DNA from: Paralvinella palmiformis
Taxonomy: Eukaryota > Annelida > Polychaeta > Terebellida > Alvinellidae
Direction of reading: 5' to 3'
Length of the DNA stretch: 64,000 nucleotides
NCBI GenBank assembly: GCA_025642065.1
Contig: JAODUP010000188.1
Span: 241,001-305,000 of the forward strand
Shown here: positions 39,587 to 53,663 of the stretch, one piece after another
Numbering within the stretch: position 1 is the stretch's first letter
Layout of the letters: every line of letters begins with the position of its first letter
Translations under genes and position numbers: made by a program
Notes under the pieces: generated by a model
Database searches by the model: none
What the model saw: the letters and a program-made list of their open reading frames with translations, nothing else
Told to the model about the DNA's origin: nothing

Positions 39587-39906
39587 GCTGCCAATCCAAT
39601 GTTTTTGTTGTACTGGACATCTCATTGGTAACGGAATTACTATTGTAAATTGAATTATTCTAAACAACAACAGGAACCCAGAGAGAGAATGCTCCATCAC
39701 TGGAGTCTTCCTATAGAATGAGAACATGATTTTAAATAAAACTGAAGCAGTGTTTTATGTTTTCTTAGACAATTGTTAGTACAATGGATAGTAAGAGAAA
39801 ATGGTGCTGGAAATTAACAGACTCCATGATGGCCAGGGCTGAAAGAAACCACTTGCAAATATGCCACTTCTGGTTATAGGAATCCTCCCAGTAATTATTT
39901 CATATT

Positions 39907-39912
39907 TTTATT
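39907..39912 (-). terminator. Polyadenylation signal of HSD17B10 (candidate)
   Basis: Minus-strand AATAAA about 310 bp past the HSD17B10 stop codon. If used, the 3' ends of HSD17B10 and MCM2 do not overlap. Confidence 0.5.
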
Positions 39913-40222
39913 GTAAGCTCACATTTTTGGTGAAATTGGGCCTTTGGTTGTCTGATAAGTTATAAATAATTATTATCCAAGAGAATATTAGTTATTCAGA
40001 TGATAAAACAGTAAACACAAATGTAAGCAAAACACTCGTCAGGTAACTCATTAAATGGTTCTCCTGTGATAGACCATAGCTATGCTAGTCTTGCACCATT
40101 TCTGTAATCACCTCCTCGTCTTAATATGACATTATTTGCTGACATCCTAACACATCTTGGTAGCCAAAGCACCAAATCAATACATCATAAGAGTATTTTC
40201 CTCCTCAAACTTCCACATCTTT

Positions 40223-43200
40223 CTAAGGCTGCATTCTGATGCCACCATCAATCCTGATCACCTCGCCATTCATCATGGGATTCTCAACAAGAAACTGTAC
40301 GAGGTGCGCAAACTCATCTGGAACACCAAGCTTCTGTGGAAATGGCACACTGGTGGCCAAGAACTTGCGCACTTTTTCTGGTAGCTCTCCCAACAGGGGT
40401 GTATCAAAGAGACCTGTGTGGATATAAATTTATGATAGTTACCAGATCAGTGATGAGTAGTGCTAATATCAGCAAACATCAGGGTACGTTAAATTTTATG
40501 AACAAATTCCAAACAAGATATCACTTCTGGTTCAAAACCCTGTCTAAATTAGGCTTTTTATACACACAGAAACATGCATACAAAACCCAGTCAGGCAGAG
40601 TAGCTGGGACACATGGCCAAGGGGCGACTACCTAAGGAAACAAATCTGACAACACTTTCAAAAACAGATTCAAACACACAACCTGCAGTTCCATCCCAGT
40701 TGGGCAGAGACTGAGAAAATAATCCATTCTATTGGAAATGTCTACAAGATAAAGTTTTGAATCCTTGCTTGTTCAATTTGAATTCTGACTGATTCAAAGT
40801 CAGAATTCAAATTAATCTGATGGAACCAAAGTAGTCAGTTGGTTGAGCTGAAGCCACCATTTTTATAGAGATGTCGGTGTTAAAAATCATTCCAGCTATA
40901 GATTATAGCCATATGATCTGTCCCCTTAAGAATAAATCAGACCACAGATCGTACAGAGTGATGAAGGAAGTCAATATCTAAATTAAAAAGTTCTCGCAAA
41001 CAAAACTTGCACAACAGATTCCAAATTAATAAAATGTGATACTGATTCCACACTTCAAGCTCTATCATACATTTTGTGACATTTATTCCTTGTAAGATAA
41101 CTTCACCTGGAGCTATTGTATTAACCCGTATGCCTCTTGAAGCCAGATCCCTTGCTATCGGTAATGTCATGCCAACTATACCACCTTTGCTGGCGGAGTA
41201 AGCTGCCTGTCCCCGCTGGCCATCAAATGCTGCCACACTGGCTGTGTTCACTATCACTCCCCTCTGACCATCAGCATTTGGTTCATTCTGGTTGATCAGC
41301 TGAGCTGCCAAGCGTATAACATTAAATGTTCCAACCAAGTTCACCTGGAATAAATCACACCTAATCTGAGCTACTGTCAAAAACAAATTAATAAAAAGGT
41401 TATGTTTCAGAAACGAAACCATGATCAAGTGGGGTGATAAAATCTTTAGCCCAGATGTCCGGGACTTGCATGTCATGCAACTATGCCAATGCCTCTGAGC
41501 CAAACATGTAATTTTGTATTCCTTTTGTATGTGGTGTTTGCAGTTGTTTTGGAGATCATCATGGTGGAAGAGTATGTGTGGAATTATGTATGGCTTGATC
41601 AATTTGATAACACCAAGAACTTTATGAAATTGTGTTAATGATTCTACAGAAGAAGCCCTCTAAAAAATATTATTCCGATATAGTCTAGAACTATCAAAAC
41701 CTGAGAATGTCATTGAAAGCAGTCAATCTCTATTTATTATGGAACTTACTACTCAGGGTAAACTGTGCAATTAACAATTCTCCAGTTTAATTAACAAGTT
41801 TGTAGGAGGGGTAATTAATTGCATGTGGTGGCCATCTATCCAGCATCACTGGGCTAGAAATTGTTACTGTGGGTTGGTACAAATTATCTGTTGATCTACT
41901 AAGAAGTGTGTTGGACTAGTGGATTTTACATTTTTGACTTGTTAGGTGTAGCAATGTTTTTCTGGACCTGGATCAAGTACAGCCTCCTCTTAGGTTCCTG
42001 TTATGACCAAATTTGGAGGTATAAATACAGTAAGAATAAAAAGTTAATGAAACAGTTCATTTTACAACTGTGAACATAACAGAAAAGCATTTAAATCTTT
42101 AGATTTGATGATTTTTTTCAACTTACATTTATTACCCGCTGAAATTCCTCCAGTTTGTGCACCCTGTCCTTTCCAGCATTATACGTAACAACAGCAACAC
42201 CTATACCAGCACAGTTAACAGCAACGTTTAAGCCACCGAACTGTTTCTTGGCTGTCTCCATTGCTTTCTTCACATCTTCTTCAGATGTCACCTGTAAATG
42301 TAAATTAGAATTAACAACACTGTAAACATTTTAAAGTATTTAATGTCTTGTTTATAAATTAAATCCAACAACCTTATAGTAAGAATTCTATATTTCTTTT
42401 CCGGCTACTATCTTATTCAAATACAGACTCAATCAATCAGCACATAAATAAGAAACAGACAACTTCCAGAATTGGCATTGATAAATTTGGAATTGACTGT
42501 AGGCATTCAATTTTATTTTTGCATAAAAGGATAGTGGCAACAAATTATCCCAACCATAAATTTGGGAGAGTTGTCACTGATCAGTACGACTTGTTAGGCT
42601 ACATGGTGTTGAAAACTAATTGCAATTCGGTTACAAATGTATGTAAAAATAATTATCTAGCATAAGTAACAACTGATTTTAAATAAATTTCATTTCTTTT
42701 GTACTGCAAATTAATTGAAAAATAATCAATAAAAATAAATGCAATAAAAAATCAAATTATAAAAATACTATTTCTTTTTGGCAGTGACTTAAATCATGAT
42801 TTAAATCAAACAACTCTGCTGATATGAAGTATACTACTTAAAAAAAAACAATAATCAATATGTTTTGTTGTGATTTTGATGATTACAAATTGTACAAATT
42901 AATATATAGAACCAGAATTATTTAATTTGAAATTTAAAAATTTGAAGTAAACCAGAATTAATTAGGTGGAATTGGAATAAAAATGGAATTGGCTGATGTC
43001 CGACAGAAAATATCCAGGATCTGGACCAATGATTTCTTCTATTTTACTCTAGTACTGCAGTACCTTCTAGTTCTATAAGACTGCCTTAGACAACTATTAT
43101 GTCCTGCATGAACTTATCATAATATGGTTGCTTATTATAATTGATAACACTTTCTCCTTCACATATTGAAGAATGCCAAATGGCCATTTAAACAAATCTT

Positions 43201-45556
43201 AAATATGTCCAAGTATTCAAAAACATCTCAAGACAGTAATGTTCTGTATAGACTGTCAATTGTCTGACAGGCTACTTACATCAGTTGGACTAAATGTGGC
43301 ATTACTACCAAGTTCCTGAGCCAATTTCTCGCCATGTGATTTTGGAAGGTCACATATAACAACACGGGCACCCTCTCTGACAAACCTCTCCACAGTAGCA
43401 CGTCCTAAGCCACTAGCTCCTCCTGTAACCAGGCTAACAATACCCTGGAATAATAAGGTCATAGTATTAATTTTGCTATCACAGAAATTTTCAATGAAAG
43501 CCACCAGATTCACATACAATCTGAAAGGTCAGATTATTTTAGAACAATGCTGATAAATCAATTACATATAAGTTTTAAAGCATCAATTAATGTAAATATA
43601 TTCACACATAGTTTATTTGAAATGTCTCCTGAGAAGTCACTATTCCAACTTAAAAACAAATATGTTATAATACTTTATATCCCAATCAGTCAAGCTTGCA
43701 CTTCACAGAAAAAAGTATTAAATAAAAAAGGAATGAATATATTGAAAATACAAGAAATAACACAACTTTTAAACAGAATATAAAATTTTCACAATACTTA
43801 AAACAAAAGTTTGATCGAAGTGGTTACGTATCCGAGGATCAGAACCCTGTACCTCAGTGTTATAGATCTGAGCATTCAATGCGCATGCGCCAATTATTCC
43901 TCATTGGCTATTACTTCAGCTCAAGTATGGTGGCCAAGCATGTAGTAGTTACCCTTACATTTGGGTTGAAGGTAGAAGATGCTTTAGATAGTTTTGAAGA
44001 GGTACAAACAAAAATCAAAGAAATAGAAAATAGAGTTGTCCTAAAAAACCTGGACAATAACAATTCATTTTCCAGTTCCTGAAAACGTCCTTGAATTTGA
44101 CAAAATCTGAAAATCCATTTAGAACAGAAAAACGTGAATAAATATTATACCTGTAGAAAATAATATTTCGTTGACTGTAGGAACCATAAAATACTGCATT
44201 TCTTATAAATGTCAGACTTTCTTTGTAATCTAATTATAAATTATAATGTCTATGAATAGACATAATTTAATATCTTTATTAAATGCTAGTAGCAGTAATT
44301 ACAACTAAGCTCTTGTCACTGAAACTGATGCTAGCAGATAAAAAACTAAAAACGATCATAAAATTGCTCATGCAGATTTATAATAACATTGATGAAAATG
44401 GTTCAGATGGCGAATGCTCGGATCTTTATCACTAAAAAACACGATTCCGATGCTCGGCTTGCTGTTCTGCGTCAGAGTACTGGAAACAGCCAAACTTGGC
44501 ACACGCGCATAGACTGCTCGGACCTTTATCATCAACGAACACAATTCCGATGCTCGGATACGTAACAACAGCCAAGTTTTAATGTAGAGTTAGAACTAGT
44601 GCTGGATCACAAACTTGAAGTTGTTAAGAATACAAAGTCATAATTTCTTTATGGAAGACAGATTTTTTAAACATTTAATTGCAGCTTTGCACACTAGGTT
44701 ATCAAGATACATATCACCTAATTTTAAGTTTACAACTTACACGAAAAAGGGATGTTTGACTAGTTACGGTTTTAAAAGTAAGTCACAGCATTATAAATAT
44801 GTTGGGTAAAATAAATAGATTATGAAATGGGTCTATGGGGATGATGATATTGATAATCATCATCATGAAGTCGATGGACAACTCACCTAAACTTGTTAAA
44901 GGATTGTTTTATATATTTTACGGCACTGATAATACTAATAGTGATATGTCATATCATAATCATATGGATAGACTACAGTCTACAACACAGACTAATATAG
45001 ACTAAGATGTACGTTGCCGTTGGTATTGCAAGATCAGACGCTGGCTCTGCCCAGTAGTTGAATAGGCAACAGCCAGGGGTCTCTACCACAAATTTCAACA
45101 AGAACAGACAATTCGTGACTACACTGTCTCGAGGAACATGACAGTATAGACCTACCGTTCATCGTCATGATTATCATTATGGATCGACACAACCGTAAAC
45201 AACGTGTAAATTAAAAGTGAATTGGTGAGTGTAGCTTTATAATAACATTTCCAATCAATAGAACAACACAATAACTGCCACCCAACTTCAGGAATAAAGT
45301 AAAATGATTGTATAAACCATCGTATCAATGCAAAACAAGCACTGACATAGAGGTAAACTAAACAATATTTCTAGATCTAAACAAAGCTCGTGTTGGGCGA
45401 TAATACGAAATAACAAATTTTTCACGAAACGCTTTAATGACACTCACTTTGACTGTAAATAATATATAATGAAATAGACGATTCCTTCACATCACAGCTG
45501 ATGCGTACTTTGGGATAATCAAATATACAGACCTTCAAACTATTTATTGTAGACAT
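40223..45556 (-). CDS. HSD17B10: 3-hydroxyacyl-CoA dehydrogenase type-2 (17-beta-HSD10), complete, 5 exons
   Basis: Short-chain dehydrogenase/reductase; in animals it is mitochondrial, oxidises 2-methyl-3-hydroxyacyl-CoA in isoleucine and branched-chain fatty-acid breakdown, and is a subunit of mitochondrial RNase P (family knowledge). Exons in transcript order: 45556-45533, 43444-43280, 42291-42127, 41344-41107, 40413-40223; 783 nt, 260 aa (human 261). Visible motifs: NAD-binding TGGASGLG at 15-22, the NAD-selecting Asp at about 40, NCAG at 89-92, catalytic Ser154, Tyr167 and Lys171 (YSASK), and C-terminus ending RMQP as in human. Introns are GT-AG. The 8-residue first exon was chosen because its ATG and GTCTGT donor join exon 2 in phase; this exon is the least certain part. 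Intron 1 (about 2.1 kb) carries a Mutator-like element. The gene is tail-to-tail with MCM2 (stops 1.0 kb apart) and head-to-head with ATXN10. Confidence 0.95.
40775..40813. repeat. Perfect 16-bp-arm palindrome in HSD17B10 intron 4
   Basis: Arms AATTTGAATTCTGACT (40775-40790) and its exact inverse (40798-40813) with a 7-nt loop. It could form a strong hairpin in the pre-mRNA; no function is recognised. Confidence 0.75.
43816..44573 (+). mobile_element. Mutator-like non-autonomous element, copy 2 (HSD17B10 intron 1)
   Basis: About 758 bp, inverse relative of 29100-29814, with the same GTTACGTATCC ends and a diverged 9-bp flank (AAGTTTGAT / AAGTTTTAA, 7 of 9 equal). The right terminal unit is present twice (about 44414-44463 and 44516-44566), so the end was duplicated. 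The shared peptide is encoded at about 43930-44030. Confidence 0.7.
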
Positions 45557-45671
45557 GTTACGGTCAACAAGCGGTCGAACAAATGTCAACTAAACCCGCA
45601 GCAAGAGTTCATGTCAGCAATTTTAACCAATCAGAATAAAGCGCACAGTTTCTGCATTTTTAGTGTTTGGC
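45557..45671. promoter_or_regulatory. Putative bidirectional promoter HSD17B10 / ATXN10
   Basis: Only 115 bp separate the divergent start codons of HSD17B10 (-) and ATXN10 (+). A CCAAT box in good NF-Y context (AACCAATCAG, about 45625-45634) lies about 40 bp upstream of the ATXN10 ATG. No TATA box is evident. The transcription starts of both genes must lie in or near this gap, so their 5' leaders are short or overlap. Confidence 0.6.
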
Positions 45672-48600
45672 ATGTATAGAGAGAGCATGGATTTTCAACA
45701 AATGGCCAGGCGATTATTACACATTTTGGCTAATGTGGAAGTTGACATAGTTTCACACGATAAACACTGTTTCACTCACCTACACGAGCAACTTGTTTAC
45801 ATGAAACATGTATTGAAAGATAAAGACAATAGGTACAATAAGTTAAACTTGATGAACGCTCAAATATCATAAATATGAGTTGAGCTGCATCACTGCGGTG
45901 ACTCCCATCAGTGCATGTAACATCATGATCATGGTGATGATATCATTGATGAGCGTCTATATGTTAACATAAAAAGAAGGCCATAGAATCAAAAAAAATT
46001 AGTACCAAAAATTGTATTAGTGCTGACGAGGTTAAATACGTGTTGATATGAAGTATCCCAAAACTGTGATCATCAGTAATGACTCTCTGACATTCAACTT
46101 TGTCATTTATATTTTTGGAAAATTGAAATACTGATTTGTTTCATATATAGATCTAGTTACTGATTGTGGATGTTTTACTGCCATCCTTGTGCACATAGTT
46201 GGCTAAATCGACCAAGCAACCTCTAAAGATAATGAGGCGAGGTGAACGATGAAACACCCTTCAGACGTGCCTAGAAATAGATTTGAACTTGGCTGGTTGA
46301 GAGCTGTGGTCAGCCACGCTATTCAGAAGGCATGCAATAGAAATTCCACATTGGAATTAGGTGGCTTTAGACAGGATTGTTATATCCTTCAAACTAATTT
46401 ATATAATTTTACAATGTTATAGTTCCAAATAGGAATAGTGGGTCGATGCCGCATCAACTCATACTATCAATGTAAGCAATACAGGTTTGAGCTTCATTGT
46501 GCAAGGACATGGGAACATTATGATATCATCTGTATACGCAGTTAAATGAATGGTTCACCCACAGATAATAGGTTTTAAATGTGTAATGTTTATTAAACTA
46601 ATCCAATATCCCAAAGTATTAATCGACATGAACTTTACTTCTTATCATACATATAAGGAACTAATCCTAATTACTGGATGATGGTAGCGATTACAGTGTC
46701 CTTGAATACCATATTGTATTGTTGGAAGGAAAACAAGTCGGATGGCACAATGATTATATAGCCATCTGGATCACAATCAAGTCAGGTCCCAGATACTCTG
46801 GCTTAGCCATCTTCATGACTTAACCTCCCCCTATGCTCAACCTATCTACTACTAACTGATGCCACTATCAGTTCATTTACATAAATCTGACAGCTCGGTA
46901 GAAACTTCTTGTTTTAAAAGTACAAAACAGTCATCTTAGGGAATTACACTATGTTTTTAGCCATTTCAGAAACATTCTGAGCTGTTTGAACCAACTGTAT
47001 TGTAATATTCATAAATAGGTTTTTGTTCCAAAAATACATGTTTGGCTGATCCTTGTTTACATTATTATAACAGGTAATACAAAGTGATGTCAGATTTCAG
47101 GAACACTTTGAAATGAAGGTGAACTGTTCCTTTAATCATATTAAAGCATCATTAACCATCATCAAACTATCTCTGGTGTTATGGCTCTTGTTTTACATAA
47201 ATTGTGCTATTCTTTCTATGTGTAGATAGTAAGCCAAACTTTGTTATACAAAGAATTAAAGTGTGAATATAAAAATGTTAACAGATGTATTTAATAGTCA
47301 TTTGTTTAATATTTATTTGAACTTGTAGGGAGAATATGCCAGAAGAGCTAACAGTGCAGATGTGTTCCTGTTTTATCCAGTTTCTGGAGCAGACTCGGCA
47401 AATCTTTGATATTCTAACATCCAATATCGAGCCAGAACAGCTTCAAATTCTTGAGCTGGCTACTGAAAGCGCACGATGTCTCCGGAATGTATGTGCTGGT
47501 TGTCAAAGAAACCAAGAGATTATTGCCAAGTAAACATTAATTGTATTATTGTTATTTAGTATGTATTTTGCCTTGTTAGAGTGTGATTTACTAATACCTC
47601 TGTTCTTCATTATGATTACAATATTAGGGCACTCCACTAGCACAGCGACTAGAGCATTGTGCTGCAAACCTCCATGTTGCAGGCTCAAATCTAGCTCATA
47701 GCTGTGTTTATAGGGTGTTTCCATAAGTAGTTACCACTTGGCCATATCTCCCAGGTGTGAGCTGAAAACTAACCAACCAACAAATATAATATTATTATTT
47801 TTATAAACATTTTATAATTTCTTGAAAATATTTATTTTAAATTTAATTTCTTTGCTAGGTATTGAAAATAGTTTTTGAATATAGTATTTACATCAATATT
47901 TTAGCCTTATTTATTGGTAAACTTTGGGAACTAAATATTGGAAATTTTACACTAACTATCATAAATAATATGCTATACAATGCTATCATTATTTTTCTCT
48001 TTCAGACAGTCAACTTTATTTGAGAGACTTCATGACTTTATAGAATCATGCTGTTTGTTTCTCAGTAAATCAGTCACTGATGGCAATAAAACCCCAGGTG
48101 ATTCATAACAATTTAGCTTTGAATATTAATTTATTAGCAAATAATATTTTTATAACCAACATCATCATATTACATCAGAATATCAAGCCAGAACAGCTTC
48201 AAATTCTTGAGCTGGCTACTGAAAGCGCATGATGTCTCCGGAATGTATGTGCTGGTTGTCAAAGAAACCAAGAGATTGTCAATTCTAATTCCACTCAAGT
48301 CCATTTGCCCAATTCCACATCAAATTGATCAATTCCAATTCCAAATTTATTAATTATAATTCCATTTTTAACTACTCTGAGTAGGTACTCCGAGTAGTTT
48401 ATATTCCAAGTAGAATTGTCATGGATGGATGAATGTTGTTTAACGACACATTGACACCGAATTGTCATGGAAGAAATATTTCTGAATAAAAAAATTAAAT
48501 GGTAAATTAATTTTGTTGCAAATTGCAATTCCAAATTTATCAATTCCAGTTTTTTGTAAAGAAGCAATTTCAATTCTGGAATTGAGTTGACCCCATATCT

Positions 48601-51600
48601 GTATTACATAATCCTTTATTTCATCAATTATATCTTGTGAACAAACAACACAGTCAGTGAAAACACATAGTAGTCAATCAGTGCCATATTGATACAACAG
48701 CCTGATTTTATATTTGCTCTTTATTAAGATTTTATAGAAGTAGTTCAGTTATACGATAACAGGTTAGCTAAGGATGACATCATGACCTTTTGTATAAAAA
48801 CATTCACAATTAAGCCTAGATGCAATACCCTGTCTATATCACATTAATAGTGACTCAGTATATTTGGCCAAATACTTTGAATTTCTTTTACCGTTGTCGG
48901 ATTAGCACAACAAAATATTTAATATTAGGCAATGTTTGTTATCATTGGAACATTTAATTATAATCGATAAACATATATAGCATTTGTTTACTTGTTAATA
49001 CTGTGTAACTATTACCCACGCTATTGGGTCTGGGTCTGCATACCAGATAAGTAACTGTGATTGATAAAGTATCATTGTATGATGGTGGCTTCCACTGGCT
49101 GAAGTTCAAACTAATTTGAGTTGCTTCAGCAAGTGAAAATAATTGCAGAGTTTTAGCCCATTAATTTTTCATTTAATCCATCAGCATTCAATTTGTGTAA
49201 TAATAAATGTTAATTTGTGCTTTTACCAGGATTCTGTAGGGCACATTAGTATCATTTATGAACCAAGACCTGGAACAATCTTATTCAGCAATTGTTTTTG
49301 TTCTTTCTGATTTTCAGTGTACGTGTTGTTGAGATGCAACATACAGATGCTAGGTAATTTGGCTGCTGGTAATAAACAAGCTGGTTTAGTCATCTGGAAA
49401 AAATATTTCAGCATATTCAGGTAAAGTAATATGTGAACTTGTTTTGATTTAACTGCATCCTTTATGCTACTGGCTACATTATACTACACATGGCTGCAAT
49501 TTAATTGAATATGCTCACTTATAATAATAATATAATAATAGTATTTTATATAACACCTCATTAAACTTGAGTTTATTCAAGGTGCTTTACATTGAAAACA
49601 TAATTAATACAGGTTCTGATTCATATAGCACAAACACATTTATACATAAATAAGCTGGTTTATAGATATTATAAATAGGCTAATTTAAATAAGTGGGTTT
49701 TAAGAACGTTAGAAAATGTTTATTTACTTGATGCAAATTTAGGCAACTTATTCCATAGACTGTGGCATGGGAGGCCACAGGTCTCAACCACCTGAGTTTA
49801 AACCTTAGTGTGGGTATGTCTGAAGGGTGTTTCACATTTCTCTTGGCTTCATTACCTTTGGAGGTTGCTTGATTCATTTACCCTACCATGTGTACAAAAG
49901 TGGCCATAAGATATCAAACCAAAGCCTGCAAGCTGGTGTTCAGAAAGGTGTCTTTCAGCTAAATGTTATGTGGCTTTTTGGTACGATCAAAAGTAAACTG
50001 AGCACTTTGAGTGTGTGAAATAGGATCTTGTATAGTGATCTGAAATATTCAGGAAGCTGGTACAAAACTGGTTTTACATGTTCCCTCTTGCAAGTGTATG
50101 TTACCCAGTTCTACATAGGTAGTTTGAAGGATATTATATAACAATGTATTGTCATAGTCCGGTTGCGAAATTATAATAGCTTGGACTAAAGTCTTGCATG
50201 TCTTATCATTTTTGTACTTACGAATAAGCTCTATGTTTCTTATTTGATAGAAACTAGACTTGTATATATAATTCACATGCCTCACCATTCCTAGAGTATT
50301 GTTGAATATAAGCCCTAGATCTCTCATAGACATACAAAACTTTATATAACTTGATCCTTGTTATATATAATATTTGATATATCCACGATAAATAATTGTT
50401 TGAAAAAGTCATGTTTTAGACAGTTATCATATTTTCCTAGTGGGGAACATAAAATAAGCATAATGTTTAAGGATATTTGAGTAATATGTAGATAATCTAT
50501 TGTCAATAAATGCTGCCATTGGGAGTGTACAGGTGGATAACATATACTTATTTAATTCAGTTTATATAGAAAAGTTCATGAATGTTTGAAACATTTGGTT
50601 TAAAATCAAACTTATGTGCAGTTGTTCAACCTTCTCGTGATAACAACAGAGCTTCAACAGGAGATACCATGCCTGACATTTTTATAGTTTGAGATATCTG
50701 TGTCAGATTTGTGATCCAAAATGACACCATTTTTATGTATTTTGTCTCTGTGTATAACCATATTTTTGACTATCTTGTCATCATCTAAATGTGAACTGTA
50801 ATAAGAATTAATATTTCATCAACAATAAAGCTTTGAATTTTACATTAAATGAGCTGTAATCTTTTGTTGTAAGAGAAATTGACTGAATTAATTTGAATTG
50901 CGTGTAAGATGGAAATCTTGTATATACATTTCTGTACGTGTACATTTATTTACAATGGCAAAATATTGCAATTCAGGAATTAAATAAAAAAAATTTGGTT
51001 TTAAATTTCAGTGAATGCCTGGCTTTGAGAGATACTTCTTTATCTTCATACAGCTGTATGCTCATACACAGTTGTTTGTTGGCTGATCCAACTATTTGCT
51101 TGGATCAGTTAGTAGAGACTGGTCCAGGCCAAACACTGATCATTGCCATATTGGACTACCTGATTCAAGAAGACAATGAATGGGGGTAGGTCTGAACATA
51201 TGTAATCATATTTGTTACTATTGGAGGGATAGGGAAAATGGTAATTTTTTCATCTAATTGAATCTTATATATGTAGATTCACAAGACAGATGCCTACACC
51301 CACCGAACCCATACCCCTACAGTCTTATGCACATAGACAGTTGTCTGTGTACCCAAATTGATAAAAGTGACATCTGACTTTACCATCTTCAGTGGGCTTA
51401 GTACACTCTTACTTATTATGTCATTAACAAAATTGAATTCACATTTTGATATCTGGTGATAAAAAGATCGCTGATTATCAGCAGTTATCCGACTCTTCCC
51501 AAGTAAATAGGCCATTTCTGAGATGCATGCATGGATCCATCCATGTCATAGTTAATAGTGCACTGTGCTGCAAACTTTGAGGTTGTGATTAAATTACCCT

Positions 51601-52169
51601 TTTAGTTTTACCTCATTATTGTGTTTGTTTTGACTATATGCCCACCCTCTGTACTGATTTGTTTCCCCCTTGGCTGTATGTTATACATGTGATGAGGGCT
51701 AACACTAAACAAAGCACTCTGAGAGTCATAGAAATATTCATTTGAAAATTATGTAGGGTCTTAATAGTAGAGGAATGGCACTGCTTAGATCTGGTATATT
51801 CATGTGTTTTTTTCTTCATTATTTGGGGAGATCCCAGTTACCCTTATATTTAAAATATTTTGGTGCATTAGCAAGACATTTCTACTGACAGCCACTAATC
51901 ACTAATCTAAATTAGGCAGATATATCTGATGACGTCTTCAGCCATTTAACAACAGATTGAACCCATGATTCAGATGCTGACTTAGAACAGAGGCCACTGG
52001 TGGTGCTCATCATTCGTCATCAAAGAAAACAAATTGTTGAGAGACTAAACCAAATTTTTGTCATATGCCATGGTACATACAGTGGGCCTTTGTGTGTGTG
52101 TACCTGTGTGTGTGTGTGTGTGTGTGTGTACACATGACAAGCACATCAATGGTTAACCAATATACAATT

Positions 52170-52214
<45 letters not shown>

Positions 52215-53598
52215 CTATTAATTTATACAATTATGTTTCTAGATTAATGGGTTAGTTTAGGATTCGTTTGTCATTTGTTCTTGCTGATTGCATATTTTTG
52301 ACCAAGAAACAGTGAATATAGTCTACATGTTTTTTTTGTTTTTTTGTTTTGATTGACCAACCTCTTTGAGTATTCAGATATAATATGTTAATCATTTAAC
52401 TTAATGTATCATACGTAATCCACTTTTGTATTGTTGCCTTCACTGTTTCATCAGCATTCTGATGGTCCAGTGGTTAGGACACTGTTGTAGAAACCTCCAG
52501 GCTGTGGGTTTGAATCCAACTTATGCCTGTATACAGTTTTTCCCCTGAGTAAAAAGTAGTGTGAGGCAGTACAGGCAAACACCGAAGTCATGAAGTCAGT
52601 CATGGGGGTCCGACCTATTTCTTCTCTACTCAAAGTATCATACAGCATGCGATTTGTGTGATTCGATATAAATGTTTTCCTGTGCATTTTCATGCCAAGA
52701 ACATGGCAATACAATAGAAATGTAGGATGGATAGCAAAAAAACCCAGATGCTACTGCATATAAATTTATGCAATTAAAAACACATAATAAGAAAACACCA
52801 TGCATGACATAAACAGGAACTGGTTTCAACAAAGAGCATACCATAATTTAGTCAAGGAACAACTATTTGATGGGGAGAAATTTCTTCACCAACACCTAGC
52901 CCTGACATCATATTCTGGATTCCCCATCATTTTCTTTTTATGCAGCTGCAGGACAAATCATACAGTGGCATAGCATGGGGCATACAGCCTGCACAGGGTG
53001 GTCACTTTGGGGGTTGGGTGGCAATACTATAATTTTATTATTTTCCTGTGATTTTGAGGTATTTATTTGGTAATGGTTTTTTCCCAAAATGGATTAATTT
53101 TAAAGTTGGCGCCATTTGTAGTCATGCCATTCCCCCTCCCCTGTAAGTAAATATTTTATGTATAATGTACATGTGTTTGTTGCTGTCAAAGTACTGGTAC
53201 ATTAAAGAAGAAGATGTTCAATTTGGCTACCACACAGGACGACCAAAACACATGCTAATCCACTGAAACCATATGCCACATATGGACATATGGAAGCGCT
53301 CTCATCTGTTTATATGCTTTTCCATTTTTGCCGTATCTGCATACTGCATGTAGGTAATCTTAGCTTAAAATAGATCATTACTAAATGTGCAATGTTGCAG
53401 AAATGTAAGTGATTTTGTGGCATCATTTTACAATGCTTGCTGACATTGAACATTATGAAATAAACATATTGTGTGTAGAAATCAGCTCATTATATAGCAG
53501 GGGAAACCCTGATGTATTTCCCCAAAGATATTAGAAACTGCATTTATATAATCTAAAATGACTTCACTGTTACACTAAAATCAGATGTCCATATGATG

Positions 53599-53663
<65 letters not shown>

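Noticed and set aside
45663..45671. Start of ATXN10 at an upstream GTG
   Set aside because: Animal nuclear genes start at ATG; the first in-frame ATG is at 45672.
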